Of a stretch of DNA of 64,000 nucleotides, positions 1-8,798 are shown one piece after another. Numbering within the stretch: position 1 is the first letter of the stretch; every line of letters begins with the position of its first letter. This stretch comes from an uncultured Cohaesibacter sp. (lineage in GTDB: Bacteria > Pseudomonadota > Alphaproteobacteria > Rhizobiales > Cohaesibacteraceae), in NCBI RefSeq assembly GCF_963677725.1, contig NZ_OY782507.1:2542001-2606000 (forward strand), written 5' to 3'. The translations under genes and the position numbers were made by a program. Below the pieces are notes generated by a model. That model was not told the DNA's origin. It worked only from the letters and a program-made list of their open reading frames with translations, and ran no database searches.

Positions 1-2
1 TT

Positions 3-437
3 GGCGACATTGAAGACGAACATGATGATGAGGATGATATCCATATTGTCAGCGCCGGAACCAATCTGTTCATCGCGGATGCCAAGGCTGAACTCGATGA
101 TGTGATCGAAACCATTGGCGTGCCTCTGCCACAAGATGACGAATCCATGGAAGATGTGGATTCCCTTGGGGGCTTCATCTTTACGCTGATTGGCCGCATT
201 CCTGTGCGTGGCGAGCTGATTGCCGTCAGCGAAGGGCTGGAGTTCGAGATCATGGAAGCGGACCGTCGCCGCATCCGTCGTGTCAAAATCCGGCTGAAAC
301 CAGCCAAGAAACTGATCAAGCGCTCTTCGCCTCAGGACCGCGACAAAGAAATCTCTGTCGAAGCACAGGCAGGAACAGAGGCAGCTTCGGCGGACGTCCT
401 GTCTGTAAGCACGGATCCGGATTCAGAAAAGACATAA
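3..437 (+). CDS. CorC/TlyC-type CBS-domain protein, C-terminal fragment
   Basis: This is the C-terminal end of a protein that begins left of the window; the open frame runs from base 3 to a TAA stop. The fragment starts with a very acidic stretch (GDIEDEHDDEDD) and continues into the fold seen at the end of CorC/HlyC proteins (GGFIFTLIGRIPVRGE, then GLEFEIMEADRRRIRRVKI), the small transporter-associated FAD-like domain that follows the CBS pair. Proteins of this family sit at the inner membrane and are linked to Mg2+/Co2+ efflux. A polar tail of about 50 residues rich in S, D and E ends it. The neighbour downstream is lnt, the usual Hyphomicrobiales order. The CBS domains themselves lie outside the window, so soluble and membrane-anchored versions cannot be told apart. 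Confidence 0.85.
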   Translation, partial: GDIEDEHDDEDDIHIVSAGTNLFIADAKAELDDVIETIGVPLPQDDESMEDVDSLGGFIFTLIGRIPVRGELIAVSEGLEFEIMEADRRRIRRVKIRLKPAKKLIKRSSPQDRDKEISVEAQAGTEAASADVLSVSTDPDSEKT

Positions 438-591
438 GACAAGGCGCAGAAACGGTTTATCTGATCTCTGTTATGCCCCCTCATCAGGCCCCGAAATCCG
501 CACCGCTCCGCATTCCGACTTGACCTTTGCCCCCTATCCAGATTTCTGGAGACTGGTGCGCGTCGGGTCTGATTCGGGAGACATTTCCAGC

Positions 592-2211
592 ATGCAACTT
601 TTCATATCCAATCTGATCTTGCTGGATGGCTGGCGGCGGCTGGGGCTGGCCTTTGTCGCTGGCGCGCTGGCCAGTCTTGGGCAGGCGCCTTTGGGCTGGT
701 TCCCGGTCCTGTGGCTCAGCCTGCCTTTGCTGATATGGCTTCTGGATTCCGCTTCGCTGGCCAAGCGCGGCCGTTCGGCCTTCTGGTCTATGGCGCGGGT
801 CGGATGGATGTTCGGCTTTGGCTTCTTTCTTGTTACCTTTTATTGGCTCGGCGCGGCCTTTTTAGTGGAGGCGGACAAGTTTGCCTGGGCGATGCCGCTG
901 GCCGTGCTTGTCCTGCCCGCCGGTCTGGCCCTGTTTTGGGGGCTCGCCAGCGGGCTTTGTGCCTTCGTCTGGTCGGGGTCGCCACTGCGCATCCTGTGGC
1001 TGGTCTTGGCCCTATCGGCAGTGGAATGGGTCCGGGGCTTTGTGCTGACTGGTCTGCCCTGGGGCGGCTTTGGCATGGTGCTTGGCTCCAACGACGTAAC
1101 GATGCAGACCCTGTCGCTGGTTGGGCCGAACGGTCTGACACTGATCGCTCTTGTTGTCTTCTCACTGCCGGCCCTATGGTTCTCCAGCGCTGACGCCAAA
1201 GCCCCTCGTCTGGGGCGCATACTGAGCATTCTTGTGGGCGTACTTTTCGCTCTCCAGATCGGTTACGGGGTCTATCGTCTCGGTCTGACGAGTGAGCCAG
1301 ACCTGTCGCAACCGGTTGCAAGACTGGTCCAGCCGAATATTCCACAGAAAGAAAAATGGAAATTTGAAAATCGCGCCTGGATTTTCAACAGGCTTCTGGC
1401 TCTTACGACCTTGGATGGTGAAGAAACTCCTATCAAATCCGTCGATTTGGTGATCTGGCCAGAATCTGCCCTTCCATTTTTTCTGATGGAACAGCCCGGC
1501 GCATTGGCCGCCATTTCGCAAAGCTTACCCGAGGGGGCCGGTCTTTTAACGGGAGCCTTGCGGCGGGAACCAGACAGGGAAAACGGGCGCGATGCAGGAT
1601 CCTCTGATGGCGAATCAGTTTTTAACTCGATCTATTACCTGAATGCCGAGGGCACCGTAAACGACTCCTATGACAAGGTGCATCTGGTGCCTTTCGGCGA
1701 ATATCTGCCAAAGAAAAACTGGCTCGAAATCATTGGCCTACAACAACTTACGGCGCAGAAATCCGGATTTGAGGCAGGCACGCAACGCAAATTGCTTGAT
1801 CTTGGAGGTTGGGGTCGCGTCATTCCGGTTATTTGCTATGAAGTTGCCTTTTCTGATGGTCTCTTGCGCTATCCGGAGGGCGCCAGCTGGATCCTGAATG
1901 TGACAAATGACGCCTGGTTCGGGGCGACAGCTGGCCCGTGGCAACATCTGCAGCTGGCGCGGATGCGTGCAGTTGAAACCGGCCTGCCCGTGATACGTGT
2001 CGCCAATACGGGCGTCTCTGCCATTATTGATGGGCGTGGTCAGCTGATTGCGCAACTGGGGCTTGAACAAGAGGGTATCTTACAACAAAGACTGCCTTCA
2101 AAACTAACAAAAGCTCCGTATGCGCAGTTAGGAAATATCCCATTCTTCTGTTTTTGGGTAATTTTATTTCTTACAACGGTAAGTATTGGAAGAAATCTAC
2201 GCAAGGTGTGA
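592..2211 (+). CDS. lnt: Apolipoprotein N-acyltransferase
   Basis: Lnt transfers the third acyl chain from phospholipid to the N-terminal cysteine of lipoproteins in the inner membrane. The N-terminal half has about six hydrophobic segments (for example LAFVAGALASLGQAPLGWF). The C-terminal half is a nitrilase-fold domain with all three catalytic residues: Glu in VIWPESALPFF, Lys in DKVHLVPFGEYLP and Cys in VICYEVAF. I chose the ATG at 592 because GGGAGA precedes it and the protein then begins with the first membrane helix, as family members do. A TTG at 520 in the same frame would add 24 residues of polar sequence. From 592 the product is 539 residues, normal for the family. A last hydrophobic helix lies near the C-terminus. 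Confidence 0.93.
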   Translation: MQLFISNLILLDGWRRLGLAFVAGALASLGQAPLGWFPVLWLSLPLLIWLLDSASLAKRGRSAFWSMARVGWMFGFGFFLVTFYWLGAAFLVEADKFAWAMPLAVLVLPAGLALFWGLASGLCAFVWSGSPLRILWLVLALSAVEWVRGFVLTGLPWGGFGMVLGSNDVTMQTLSLVGPNGLTLIALVVFSLPALWFSSADAKAPRLGRILSILVGVLFALQIGYGVYRLGLTSEPDLSQPVARLVQPNIPQKEKWKFENRAWIFNRLLALTTLDGEETPIKSVDLVIWPESALPFFLMEQPGALAAISQSLPEGAGLLTGALRREPDRENGRDAGSSDGESVFNSIYYLNAEGTVNDSYDKVHLVPFGEYLPKKNWLEIIGLQQLTAQKSGFEAGTQRKLLDLGGWGRVIPVICYEVAFSDGLLRYPEGASWILNVTNDAWFGATAGPWQHLQLARMRAVETGLPVIRVANTGVSAIIDGRGQLIAQLGLEQEGILQQRLPSKLTKAPYAQLGNIPFFCFWVILFLTTVSIGRNLRKV

Positions 2212-2395
2212 CAGGGTGAATTGACAGATGATGTCACTACACGGCAGTATTGCAGGATCCCTATCGTAAATTGAAAGGCGCACAGTAAGCGTCATAGGGG
2301 TATAAACCACGAGCTGCGGAACTCGTTTATAAACCAGCCGGGCATCAATAGTGTTGCCGCAAAGAGCAACGTGCCTAAAAATAAAAGAGAGCCAA

Positions 2396-2809
2396 ATGGC
2401 CAGTAAAAAAGCACCTAACCCGATCGACATCTATGTCGGCAGTCGCGTACGGCTTCGCCGTATGATGCTCTCCATGAGCCAGGAAAAACTGGGCGAGCAT
2501 CTGGGTATTACCTTCCAGCAAATCCAGAAATACGAAAAAGGCACCAACCGGATCGGTGCCAGCCGTTTGCAGCATATTGCAACCGTGCTGGAAGTTCCTG
2601 TTTCCTTTTTCTTTGAGGATGCGCCGGGCAGCCCGCAGGAAGCAGCGGGCCTTGCAGAGTCCAAAACTGAAAATTACGTCATCGATTTCCTTTCCTCGTC
2701 CGAAGGCCTGCAGTTGAATCGCGCTTTCGTTCAGATCAAGGAACCGAAAGTCCGACGTAAAATTGTCGAGCTGGTGCGTGAAATCGCCGGCGACAATGCA
2801 GATAAATAA
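2396..2809 (+). CDS. praR: XRE-family transcriptional regulator, PraR/PhrR type
   Basis: A 137-residue DNA-binding protein. Residues of about 10-70 form a Cro/CI helix-turn-helix (VRLRRMMLSMSQEKLGEHLG, then ITFQQIQKYEKGTNRIGASRL), followed by a short tail ending in a conserved helix (KVRRKIVELVREIAGD). This architecture and its place between lnt and metK match the PraR/PhrR regulators of rhizobia, which repress quorum-sensing and biofilm genes in Rhizobium leguminosarum; the target genes here are unknown. The ATG at 2396 is chosen because AAAGAGAG lies just upstream; an upstream in-frame ATG at 2351 adds 15 residues not expected for the family. A strong terminator follows at 2864, so metK is probably transcribed separately. 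Confidence 0.88.
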   Translation: MASKKAPNPIDIYVGSRVRLRRMMLSMSQEKLGEHLGITFQQIQKYEKGTNRIGASRLQHIATVLEVPVSFFFEDAPGSPQEAAGLAESKTENYVIDFLSSSEGLQLNRAFVQIKEPKVRRKIVELVREIAGDNADK

Positions 2810-2863
2810 GACTGGCTCATCTGGCATTGAGACGTGCGGGTCAATATGCCGGGTCTTTGAAAC

Positions 2864-2895
2864 AAGCCAAGAGGTGGAGACATCTCTTGGCTTTT
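2864..2895 (+). terminator. Rho-independent terminator after the XRE regulator
   Basis: Ten-base arms AAGCCAAGAG and CTCTTGGCTT form a perfect hairpin, followed by TTTTGTC. It lies 55 bases after the regulator stop codon and separates it from metK. Confidence 0.85.
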
Positions 2896-3156
2896 GTCAT
2901 TTTTGCGCTTCTGTTTTTTGAGCCTCGGTTTGTTGGGACTTTTCTCACTCCGACTTATCTGCGCCCATTTTCTGATCACGCGTTATCCTTCCCCAAAAAG
3001 TGCCTTGATGTTGGGCAATTTCGCCTCGCCCGTGCCCAATTACGGTTTCATTCACTTTCAGCACACCAACCGGTCTGGTTAGGATTGCGACTCGTCAGGC
3101 GATGTGATAAGGACATGTAGAAACCTTTATATCCCAAACAAAGAAGTCTATCTGAT
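2896..3156 (+). promoter_or_regulatory. metK upstream region, no recognised riboswitch
   Basis: The 261 bases between the terminator and metK carry no convincing gene. metK must be transcribed from here, since a terminator blocks read-through. AAAGAAG upstream of the ATG can serve as ribosome binding site. I looked for the SAM-II and SAM/SAH aptamer signatures known in alphaproteobacteria and did not find either. Confidence 0.45.
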
Positions 3157-4329
3157 ATGGCCAGAAAAGAATATCTGTTCACCAGTGAGTCCGTCTCCGA
3201 AGGACATCCTGACAAGATCTGTGACCGCATTTCAGACGCAATTGTCGATGCCTATCTGACGCTCGACCCTTATGCGCGCTGTGCTGTTGAAACCATGGCC
3301 ACGACCAACAAGGTCATTCTATCGGGCGAAGTGCGTGGCCCTGCCAGCATCAATGCGAGTGTGATGGAGGAAACAGCCCGCCGCGTGATCAAGGAAATCG
3401 GCTACGAACAGGATGGTTTCCACTGGGAAAATGCTTCCATTGATTGCTATGTGCATGAGCAATCCGCTGACATTGCGCAAGGCGTTGATGAAGCCGAAGG
3501 CAAGGATGAAGGCGCGGGCGATCAGGGCATCATGTTCGGATATGCTACCGATGAGACGCCGGAATTGATGCCAGCCCCGATCCTTTATGCGCACCGGATC
3601 CTGCGTCTGATCGCCGAAGCCCGTCACGAAGGCACCGAAACCCGTCTTGGCCCCGATGCCAAAAGCCAGTTGACCGTGCGCTATGAGAACGGAAAACCGG
3701 TCGAAGTGACGTCTCTGGTGCTTTCCACCCAGCATTATGATCCAAACCTGACCTCTGACGATGTGCGGGCGATCGTCACGCCCTATATCGAAGCCGCTCT
3801 TCCGGAAGGCTGGTTGACTGACAAAACCGTGTGGCATGTCAATCCGACCGGCAAATTCGTCATTGGCGGCCCGGACGGAGACGCAGGCTTGACCGGTCGC
3901 AAGATCATTGTCGACACCTATGGTGGCGCAGCTCCGCATGGGGGTGGCGCTTTCTCCGGTAAGGATCCAACCAAGGTTGACCGCTCTGCCGCCTATGCTG
4001 CGCGCTATCTGGCCAAGAATGTAGTAGCTGCTGGCTATGCCGAGCGTTGTTCGATCCAGCTGGCCTATGCGATTGGTGTGCCAGAGCCGCTGTCGCTGTA
4101 TGTGGACACCTATGGCACCGGCTCTGTGCGTGACAGCGTCATCGAGAAAGCTCTGTGGGATTGCATGACCTTGACGCCTCGCGGCATTCGCACCCATTTG
4201 GGTCTGAACAAGCCGATCTATGAGCGCACTGCTGCCTATGGCCATTTCGGGCGTGCACCATCCGAAGATGGTGGCTTCTCCTGGGAGAAAACCGATCTGG
4301 TTGGCAAGATCCAGTCGCTGATCGGCTGA
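3157..4329 (+). CDS. metK: S-adenosylmethionine synthase
   Basis: MetK makes S-adenosylmethionine from methionine and ATP in the cytoplasm. The 390-residue product has the family signatures: [16 protein letters not shown] at the N-terminus with the ATP-binding His, the loop [15 protein letters not shown] near residue 115, and [19 protein letters not shown] near residue 265. The methyltransferase trmB downstream uses the product, as does ubiE later in the window. The length is that of the alphaproteobacterial family. A rho-independent terminator follows 33 bases after the stop, so the gene is probably a single-gene unit. Confidence 0.98.
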   Translation: MARKEYLFTSESVSEGHPDKICDRISDAIVDAYLTLDPYARCAVETMATTNKVILSGEVRGPASINASVMEETARRVIKEIGYEQDGFHWENASIDCYVHEQSADIAQGVDEAEGKDEGAGDQGIMFGYATDETPELMPAPILYAHRILRLIAEARHEGTETRLGPDAKSQLTVRYENGKPVEVTSLVLSTQHYDPNLTSDDVRAIVTPYIEAALPEGWLTDKTVWHVNPTGKFVIGGPDGDAGLTGRKIIVDTYGGAAPHGGGAFSGKDPTKVDRSAAYAARYLAKNVVAAGYAERCSIQLAYAIGVPEPLSLYVDTYGTGSVRDSVIEKALWDCMTLTPRGIRTHLGLNKPIYERTAAYGHFGRAPSEDGGFSWEKTDLVGKIQSLIG

Positions 4330-4362
4330 TTGAAACCGACCTTGATGTCTTGAAGCATAAAG

Positions 4363-4392
4363 AAGGCCCGCCTTGTCAAAGGCGGGCCTTTG
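4363..4392 (+). terminator. Rho-independent terminator after metK
   Basis: Arms AAGGCCCGCC and GGCGGGCCTT flank the loop TTGTCAAA and are followed by TTTGTG. The hairpin is very GC-rich although the U-run is short. Confidence 0.85.
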
Positions 4393-4495
4393 TGCATTAT
4401 GGCGCTCAACCTTGTGCCGCCGCCCGCCTTTCCGGGGCGCTTTTGCTGGGTTTGGCTACGCATGAACTTCTTTCACTCTGTTACCACCGACTGTC

Positions 4496-5233
4496 ATGAC
4501 CGAATCTTCTTCTCAGACTCCGCGTTTTCGCCCCTCCAAGTCCCGCCTGATTGAAGAGCAGGTGGCAACTGCCTTTTTTGGCCGCCGCAAAGGCAAGTCT
4601 CTAAGCCCAACCCAGCAGAAGCTGGTGGATGAGCTGTTGCCGAAAATCAGCGTCAATCCGTCCGAGCCAGTAACGGACGTCCAGTCGATCTTTTCCCATG
4701 CGCCCGAGGCTGTCTGGCTGGAAATCGGCTTTGGTGGCGGTGAACATATGGTGCGACAGGCGATGGACAATCCGCACGTCGGCATCATTGGCTGTGAGCC
4801 CTTCATCAATGGCGCGGTCAAAGCGTTGGGACAGATCGAAAAAGAGGGCATCGACACAATCCGCATGTATGATGAAGATGCGGCCCATGTGCTCGACTGG
4901 TTGCCGGACGCTTCGATTGATCGGATATTCCTGCTTTATCCTGATCCTTGGCACAAAAAGCGCCATTGGAAACGCCGCTTTGTCTCGGACCGCAATCTGA
5001 AGCGTTTTGTCCGGGTGCTCAAACCCGGCGGTCTCTTCCGCTTTGCCTCGGACATCGAGGATTATGTAGACTGGACGCTGGACCATGTGGCAGCGGTGCC
5101 CGAGCTGGTCGAGCAATGCAGCAATCCTTCGGACCGTCTGACCCCCTATCGCGACTGGGAGGGTACCCGTTATGAAGAAAAGGCCTTTCGTGAGGGGCGA
5201 AAGCCTCAATATCTGACCTTTCTGCGTGTTTAA
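4496..5233 (+). CDS. trmB: tRNA (guanine-N7)-methyltransferase
   Basis: TrmB methylates G46 in the variable loop of tRNAs using S-adenosylmethionine. The 245-residue protein has the SAM-binding motif WLEIGFGGGEHM near residue 78 and the family block LLYPDPWHKKRHWKRRFV near residue 150. The C-terminal DRLTPYRDWEGTRYEEKAF contains the residues that close over the tRNA base. An extra N-terminal segment of about 35 basic and Ser-rich residues is typical of Hyphomicrobiales. The ribosome binding site before the ATG is weak. It follows metK, whose product it consumes, but a terminator lies between them. Confidence 0.96.
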   Translation: MTESSSQTPRFRPSKSRLIEEQVATAFFGRRKGKSLSPTQQKLVDELLPKISVNPSEPVTDVQSIFSHAPEAVWLEIGFGGGEHMVRQAMDNPHVGIIGCEPFINGAVKALGQIEKEGIDTIRMYDEDAAHVLDWLPDASIDRIFLLYPDPWHKKRHWKRRFVSDRNLKRFVRVLKPGGLFRFASDIEDYVDWTLDHVAAVPELVEQCSNPSDRLTPYRDWEGTRYEEKAFREGRKPQYLTFLRV

Positions 5234-5311
5234 CCCGAGCCGCACCGATGTGGACTTGCAATTTGTTCCAAAATCGGTGTATAAGTCACCCAAAATCTAG
5301 ACAAGCTGTTT

Positions 5312-5342
5312 AGAGTGGGCCCACCGGACCCGCTCTTTTTTA
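5312..5342 (+). terminator. Rho-independent terminator in the trmB-rimP gap
   Basis: AGAGTGGG pairs with CCCGCTCT (one G-U pair) around the loop CCCACCGGA, followed by TTTTTTATT. It probably ends trmB transcription. The remaining 210 bases to rimP hold no gene I can support and must contain the promoter and 5' leader of the rimP-nusA-infB operon. Confidence 0.75.
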
Positions 5343-5552
5343 TTGGCGGCACTCCGCTTGGGCAGCAAAATCTGGTACAAGTAAGATCGGCACCTTCGTC
5401 GTTTCGCCCCTGTTACACAGGAATGAAGCGGTCTGTCCGGTCTGAGGGGGACGAGACAGGCAACAAGCCGTGCCAAGCATGTCCCGGACGATGATGACGA
5501 AGCAACGCTGACCAGATGCAGGGTTGCGATCACATATGGAGACTGGCTTTCC

Positions 5553-6158
5553 ATGGTTGAAAGCACTGAAATGCAAGCGGGAACCGAAGCGCGCCTTTAC
5601 GCCGAGAAAGGTCTTGAAGCCCGTGTTGCCAGCATTATTGAGCCGGTGATCGTCGATCTCGGTTTTGATCTGGTGCGGGTTCGGATCACCGGTGACAATG
5701 GCTGCACCGTCCAGATCATGGCGGAGCAACCAGACGGCACAATGACGATTGATGGCTGCGAGACCGTGTCGCGCGCCCTGTCGCCTGTGCTCGACGTGGA
5801 AGATCCGATCGACAAGGAATATTACCTCGAAGTGTCCTCGCCGGGCATCGACCGGCCGCTGGTGCGCAAGCGTGATTATATCGCATGGGCAGGTCATGAG
5901 GCCAAGATCGAGCTGAGCCAACCCATCGACGGCCGGCGCCGCTATCGCGGCATGCTGGACGGGGTCGAAGGTGAGAATGTGAAGCTGATCCTGCCGGACG
6001 CGCCCAAAGACACCGATCCAAACGTGAAGATTCCGCTTTCCCAACTGGGCGAAGCCAAGCTGGTGATGACCGACAAACTGATGGATATGGCAATGAAAAG
6101 CCAGTCCGCTGAAGACGCTGAAGTGGTTGAGGCCCCTTCTGCTGACGCACAGGAATAG
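5553..6158 (+). CDS. rimP: Ribosome maturation factor RimP
   Basis: RimP helps late assembly of the 30S subunit. The 201-residue protein shows the N-terminal alpha/beta domain ([21 protein letters not shown]), the central [17 protein letters not shown] block that is the family signature near residue 90, and a C-terminal SH3-like domain ([17 protein letters not shown]). The last 25 residues are acidic and low-complexity. The gene opens the rimP-nusA-ylxR-infB-rbfA-truB operon and ends 12 bases before nusA. The chosen ATG gives a 20-residue lead before the conserved domain; an internal ATG at residue 7 is possible. Confidence 0.95.
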   Translation: MVESTEMQAGTEARLYAEKGLEARVASIIEPVIVDLGFDLVRVRITGDNGCTVQIMAEQPDGTMTIDGCETVSRALSPVLDVEDPIDKEYYLEVSSPGIDRPLVRKRDYIAWAGHEAKIELSQPIDGRRRYRGMLDGVEGENVKLILPDAPKDTDPNVKIPLSQLGEAKLVMTDKLMDMAMKSQSAEDAEVVEAPSADAQE

Positions 6159-6170
6159 GAGACGCTGAGA

Positions 6171-7937
6171 ATGGCAATCAGTGCAAACCGTCTTGAACTT
6201 CTGCAGATTGCAGATGCCGTGGCGCGTGAAAAGTCAATTGATCGCATGATCGTGATCGGAGCCATGGAGGACGCCATCCAGAAGGCAGCGCGCTCCCGCT
6301 ATGGTCAGGAAACGGAAATTCGTGCAACCATCAACCCACGCACCGGCGACACCCGTCTTGAGCGCCTGTTGGAAGTGGTCGAAGTGGTTGAGGATTACAC
6401 AACCCAGATCGCTCTGGTCGACGCGCTGGAAAAGAACCCGGACGCCAAAATCGGCGACACCGTGGCTGATCTGCTGCCGCCGCTGGAATTTGGCCGCATC
6501 TCGGCTCAGTCCGCCAAGCAGGTTATCGTGCAGAAAGTGCGCGAAGCCGAGCGCGATCATCAATATGAAGAATTCAAGGATCGCCAGTTCGAGATCGTCA
6601 ATGGTCAGGTCAAGCGTGTCGAATATGGCAATGTGACCGTCGATGTCGCTGGTAGTGAAGCGATTGTCCGTCGCGATGAGCTGATTGCGCGCGAAGCCTT
6701 CCGCCCCGGCGACCGCATACGCGCCATCATCTTTGATGTGCGCCGCGAACAAAGAGGCCCACAGGTCTTCCTGTCGCGCACCCATCCGCAATTCATGGCC
6801 AAACTGTTTGCACAGGAAGTGCCTGAAATCTATGATGGCATCATCACCATCAAATCCGTTGCCCGTGATCCCGGATCCCGCGCCAAGATTGCCGTGATTT
6901 CCTCGGACAGCTCGATCGATCCGGTCGGTGCCTGTGTGGGTATGCGTGGCTCTCGCGTGCAGGCTGTGGTCAACGAATTGCAGGGCGAGAAAATTGACAT
7001 CATCCCGTGGTCCGAAGATCCTGCGACCTTCATTGTCAATGCGTTGCAGCCGGCCGAAGTGGCCAAGGTTGTTCTGGACGAAGATAGCGAGCGCATCGAA
7101 GTGGTGGTGCCGAATGATCAGCTGTCGCTGGCCATTGGTCGCCGCGGTCAGAATGTCCGTCTTGCATCCCAGCTGACCGGTTGGGACATCGACATCATGA
7201 CCGAGGAAGAGGAATCCGAGCGTCGCCAGAAGGAATTCAACGAGCGCGCCGAACTCTTCATGGAAGCTCTGGATGTGGATGACATCGTAGCACAATTGCT
7301 GGCATCCGAAGGCTTTACCTCGATTGAGGAAGTGGCCTATGTGGATGCAAGCGAAGTCTCCGACATTGAAGGCTTTGACGAGGAAACCGCACAGGAACTG
7401 CAAACGCGCGCCAACGAATATCTCGAAGCGCAGGCCCAGCAGCTCAATGAAGAGCGCATCGCGCTTGGGGTTTCCGACGATCTTTTGGAAATTTCTGGCC
7501 TGACCCTGCCAATGCTGGTGGGTCTTGGCAAGGACGGCATCAAGACCATCGAAGATCTGGCCGGTTGCGCAACCGACGATCTGGTGGGCTGGTCCGAACG
7601 CAAGGATGGCGAAGTCAAACGCTTCAAGGGGGCTTTGTCCGACTATGACATTTCCCGTCAGGAAGCCGAAGACATCATCATGCTGACCCGTGTGGCTGCT
7701 GGCTGGATCGAACCTTCCGAGCTTCTGAGCGAAGAAGAAGCGGCCGAATATGAGCAGCTGGAAAGCGAAGATGAAGATGGTCTGGCGGATTTTGACGGCG
7801 AGCAAGGCGAAGCCGAGCTTGAAGCCGAAGGTGACGCGGACCTGAACGCAGAAGACAACACTGATACCCAAGACGACGCGGCAGACGAAGCCGACGCGGA
7901 CGTCGAAACCGACTCTGAAGAAGACAAAGAGCGGTAA
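6171..7937 (+). CDS. nusA: Transcription termination/antitermination protein NusA
   Basis: NusA binds RNA polymerase and modulates pausing, termination and antitermination. In the 588-residue protein the order is: N-terminal polymerase-binding domain (about 1-125), S1 domain (about 130-200, with GQVKRVEYGNVTVDV), two KH domains (IAVISSDSSIDPVGACVGMRG and LAIGRRGQNVRLASQLTGW), then helix-hairpin-helix repeats between about 355 and 520. The last 65 residues are almost wholly acidic (Glu, Asp, Ala), a longer acidic tail than in E. coli but common in this order. TAGGAGA precedes the ATG. Confidence 0.97.
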   Translation: MAISANRLELLQIADAVAREKSIDRMIVIGAMEDAIQKAARSRYGQETEIRATINPRTGDTRLERLLEVVEVVEDYTTQIALVDALEKNPDAKIGDTVADLLPPLEFGRISAQSAKQVIVQKVREAERDHQYEEFKDRQFEIVNGQVKRVEYGNVTVDVAGSEAIVRRDELIAREAFRPGDRIRAIIFDVRREQRGPQVFLSRTHPQFMAKLFAQEVPEIYDGIITIKSVARDPGSRAKIAVISSDSSIDPVGACVGMRGSRVQAVVNELQGEKIDIIPWSEDPATFIVNALQPAEVAKVVLDEDSERIEVVVPNDQLSLAIGRRGQNVRLASQLTGWDIDIMTEEEESERRQKEFNERAELFMEALDVDDIVAQLLASEGFTSIEEVAYVDASEVSDIEGFDEETAQELQTRANEYLEAQAQQLNEERIALGVSDDLLEISGLTLPMLVGLGKDGIKTIEDLAGCATDDLVGWSERKDGEVKRFKGALSDYDISRQEAEDIIMLTRVAAGWIEPSELLSEEEAAEYEQLESEDEDGLADFDGEQGEAELEAEGDADLNAEDNTDTQDDAADEADADVETDSEEDKER

Positions 7938-8118
7938 GCAGGTAACTGGCGGTCCGCGCTTGCGGGTCGCCCGTACCAAGTGCGTTCGAAATGAACCGGT
8001 TTAAGGCTGCTATTTGGCATTTTCGACGGTGAAAAGACCGCCGAGGGTGCCAAAGAGCAAAAAAACACGTCTGAAGGCCCGACAGGATTTGACATCATCG
8101 GCCCGGAAAGGATAAATC

Positions 8119-8772
8119 GTGCCGCGTAAGAGCGAACAGACCACGCGACAATGTCTGGTAACGCGGGACATCCTTGCCAAGGGTGAGATGATCCGATTTG
8201 TCCTTGCTCCGGATGACGGCGTGGTTCCGGATCTCAAGATGCGGTTGCCCGGACGTGGGGTTTGGGTAACGGCGCGGATGGAATTGGTGCAGCAGGCGAT
8301 TCAAAAAGGATTGTTTGCGCGCGGTTTCAAACAGAAAGTGACGCTTCCCGACGGGCTCGCAGAGCTGGTCGCGGAGCAGATGGAACAGGGTTGCCTGTCA
8401 GCTCTTTCGATGGCGCGCAAGGCCGGACAGATTGTCACTGGCTTTGCCAAGGTCGAAACTGCTATTGCACAGGGCTCTGCAATTGGCCTAATACATGCGT
8501 CAGATGCCGCAGAAGATGGTCAGAAAAAGTTGGCTCAAGTCGTGCGACGCCATTTGGGCAGCGACGGTGAACTTCCTCTTGTTCGCCGGTTCAGCGCCGA
8601 GGCACTCAGCACCGCCCTTGGGCAAGGAAATGTGGTACATGGCGCGTTGCTGGCGGGATCCGCTGGCAAGGCGGTTCTCAACCAGGTTGCCAGGCTTGAC
8701 GCCTATCTGCAGCCAGACATGCGAGATTCGGACAGCGGCCAGGACAAACGGCTCGCTGCAGACGCCTCCTAG
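8119..8772 (+). CDS. ylxR: YlxR-domain RNA-binding protein with L7Ae-like domain
   Basis: A 217-residue protein of two parts. The N-terminal YlxR/DUF448 domain (about 8-90) has the CLVTRDI start and the LPGRGVWVT signature; the second part (about 95-195) is L7Ae/L30e-like ([21 protein letters not shown]). The GTG at 8119 is preceded by AAAGGA, and an in-frame TAA six bases upstream rules out an earlier start. It lies between nusA and infB, as in most bacteria. The exact role is not established; RNA or nucleoid binding and a link to RNase P have been reported for family members. It ends 26 bases before infB. Confidence 0.9.
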   Translation: MPRKSEQTTRQCLVTRDILAKGEMIRFVLAPDDGVVPDLKMRLPGRGVWVTARMELVQQAIQKGLFARGFKQKVTLPDGLAELVAEQMEQGCLSALSMARKAGQIVTGFAKVETAIAQGSAIGLIHASDAAEDGQKKLAQVVRRHLGSDGELPLVRRFSAEALSTALGQGNVVHGALLAGSAGKAVLNQVARLDAYLQPDMRDSDSGQDKRLAADAS

Positions 8773-8798
8773 AGGCAGCGAAGGATATTGACCGAGAC

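Noticed and set aside
2896..3156. SAM riboswitch before metK
   Set aside because: SAM-sensing leaders precede metK in some alphaproteobacteria, but the AACGGCUUCC-type core of SAM/SAH and the paired SAM-II loops were not found. A covariance-model search would settle it.
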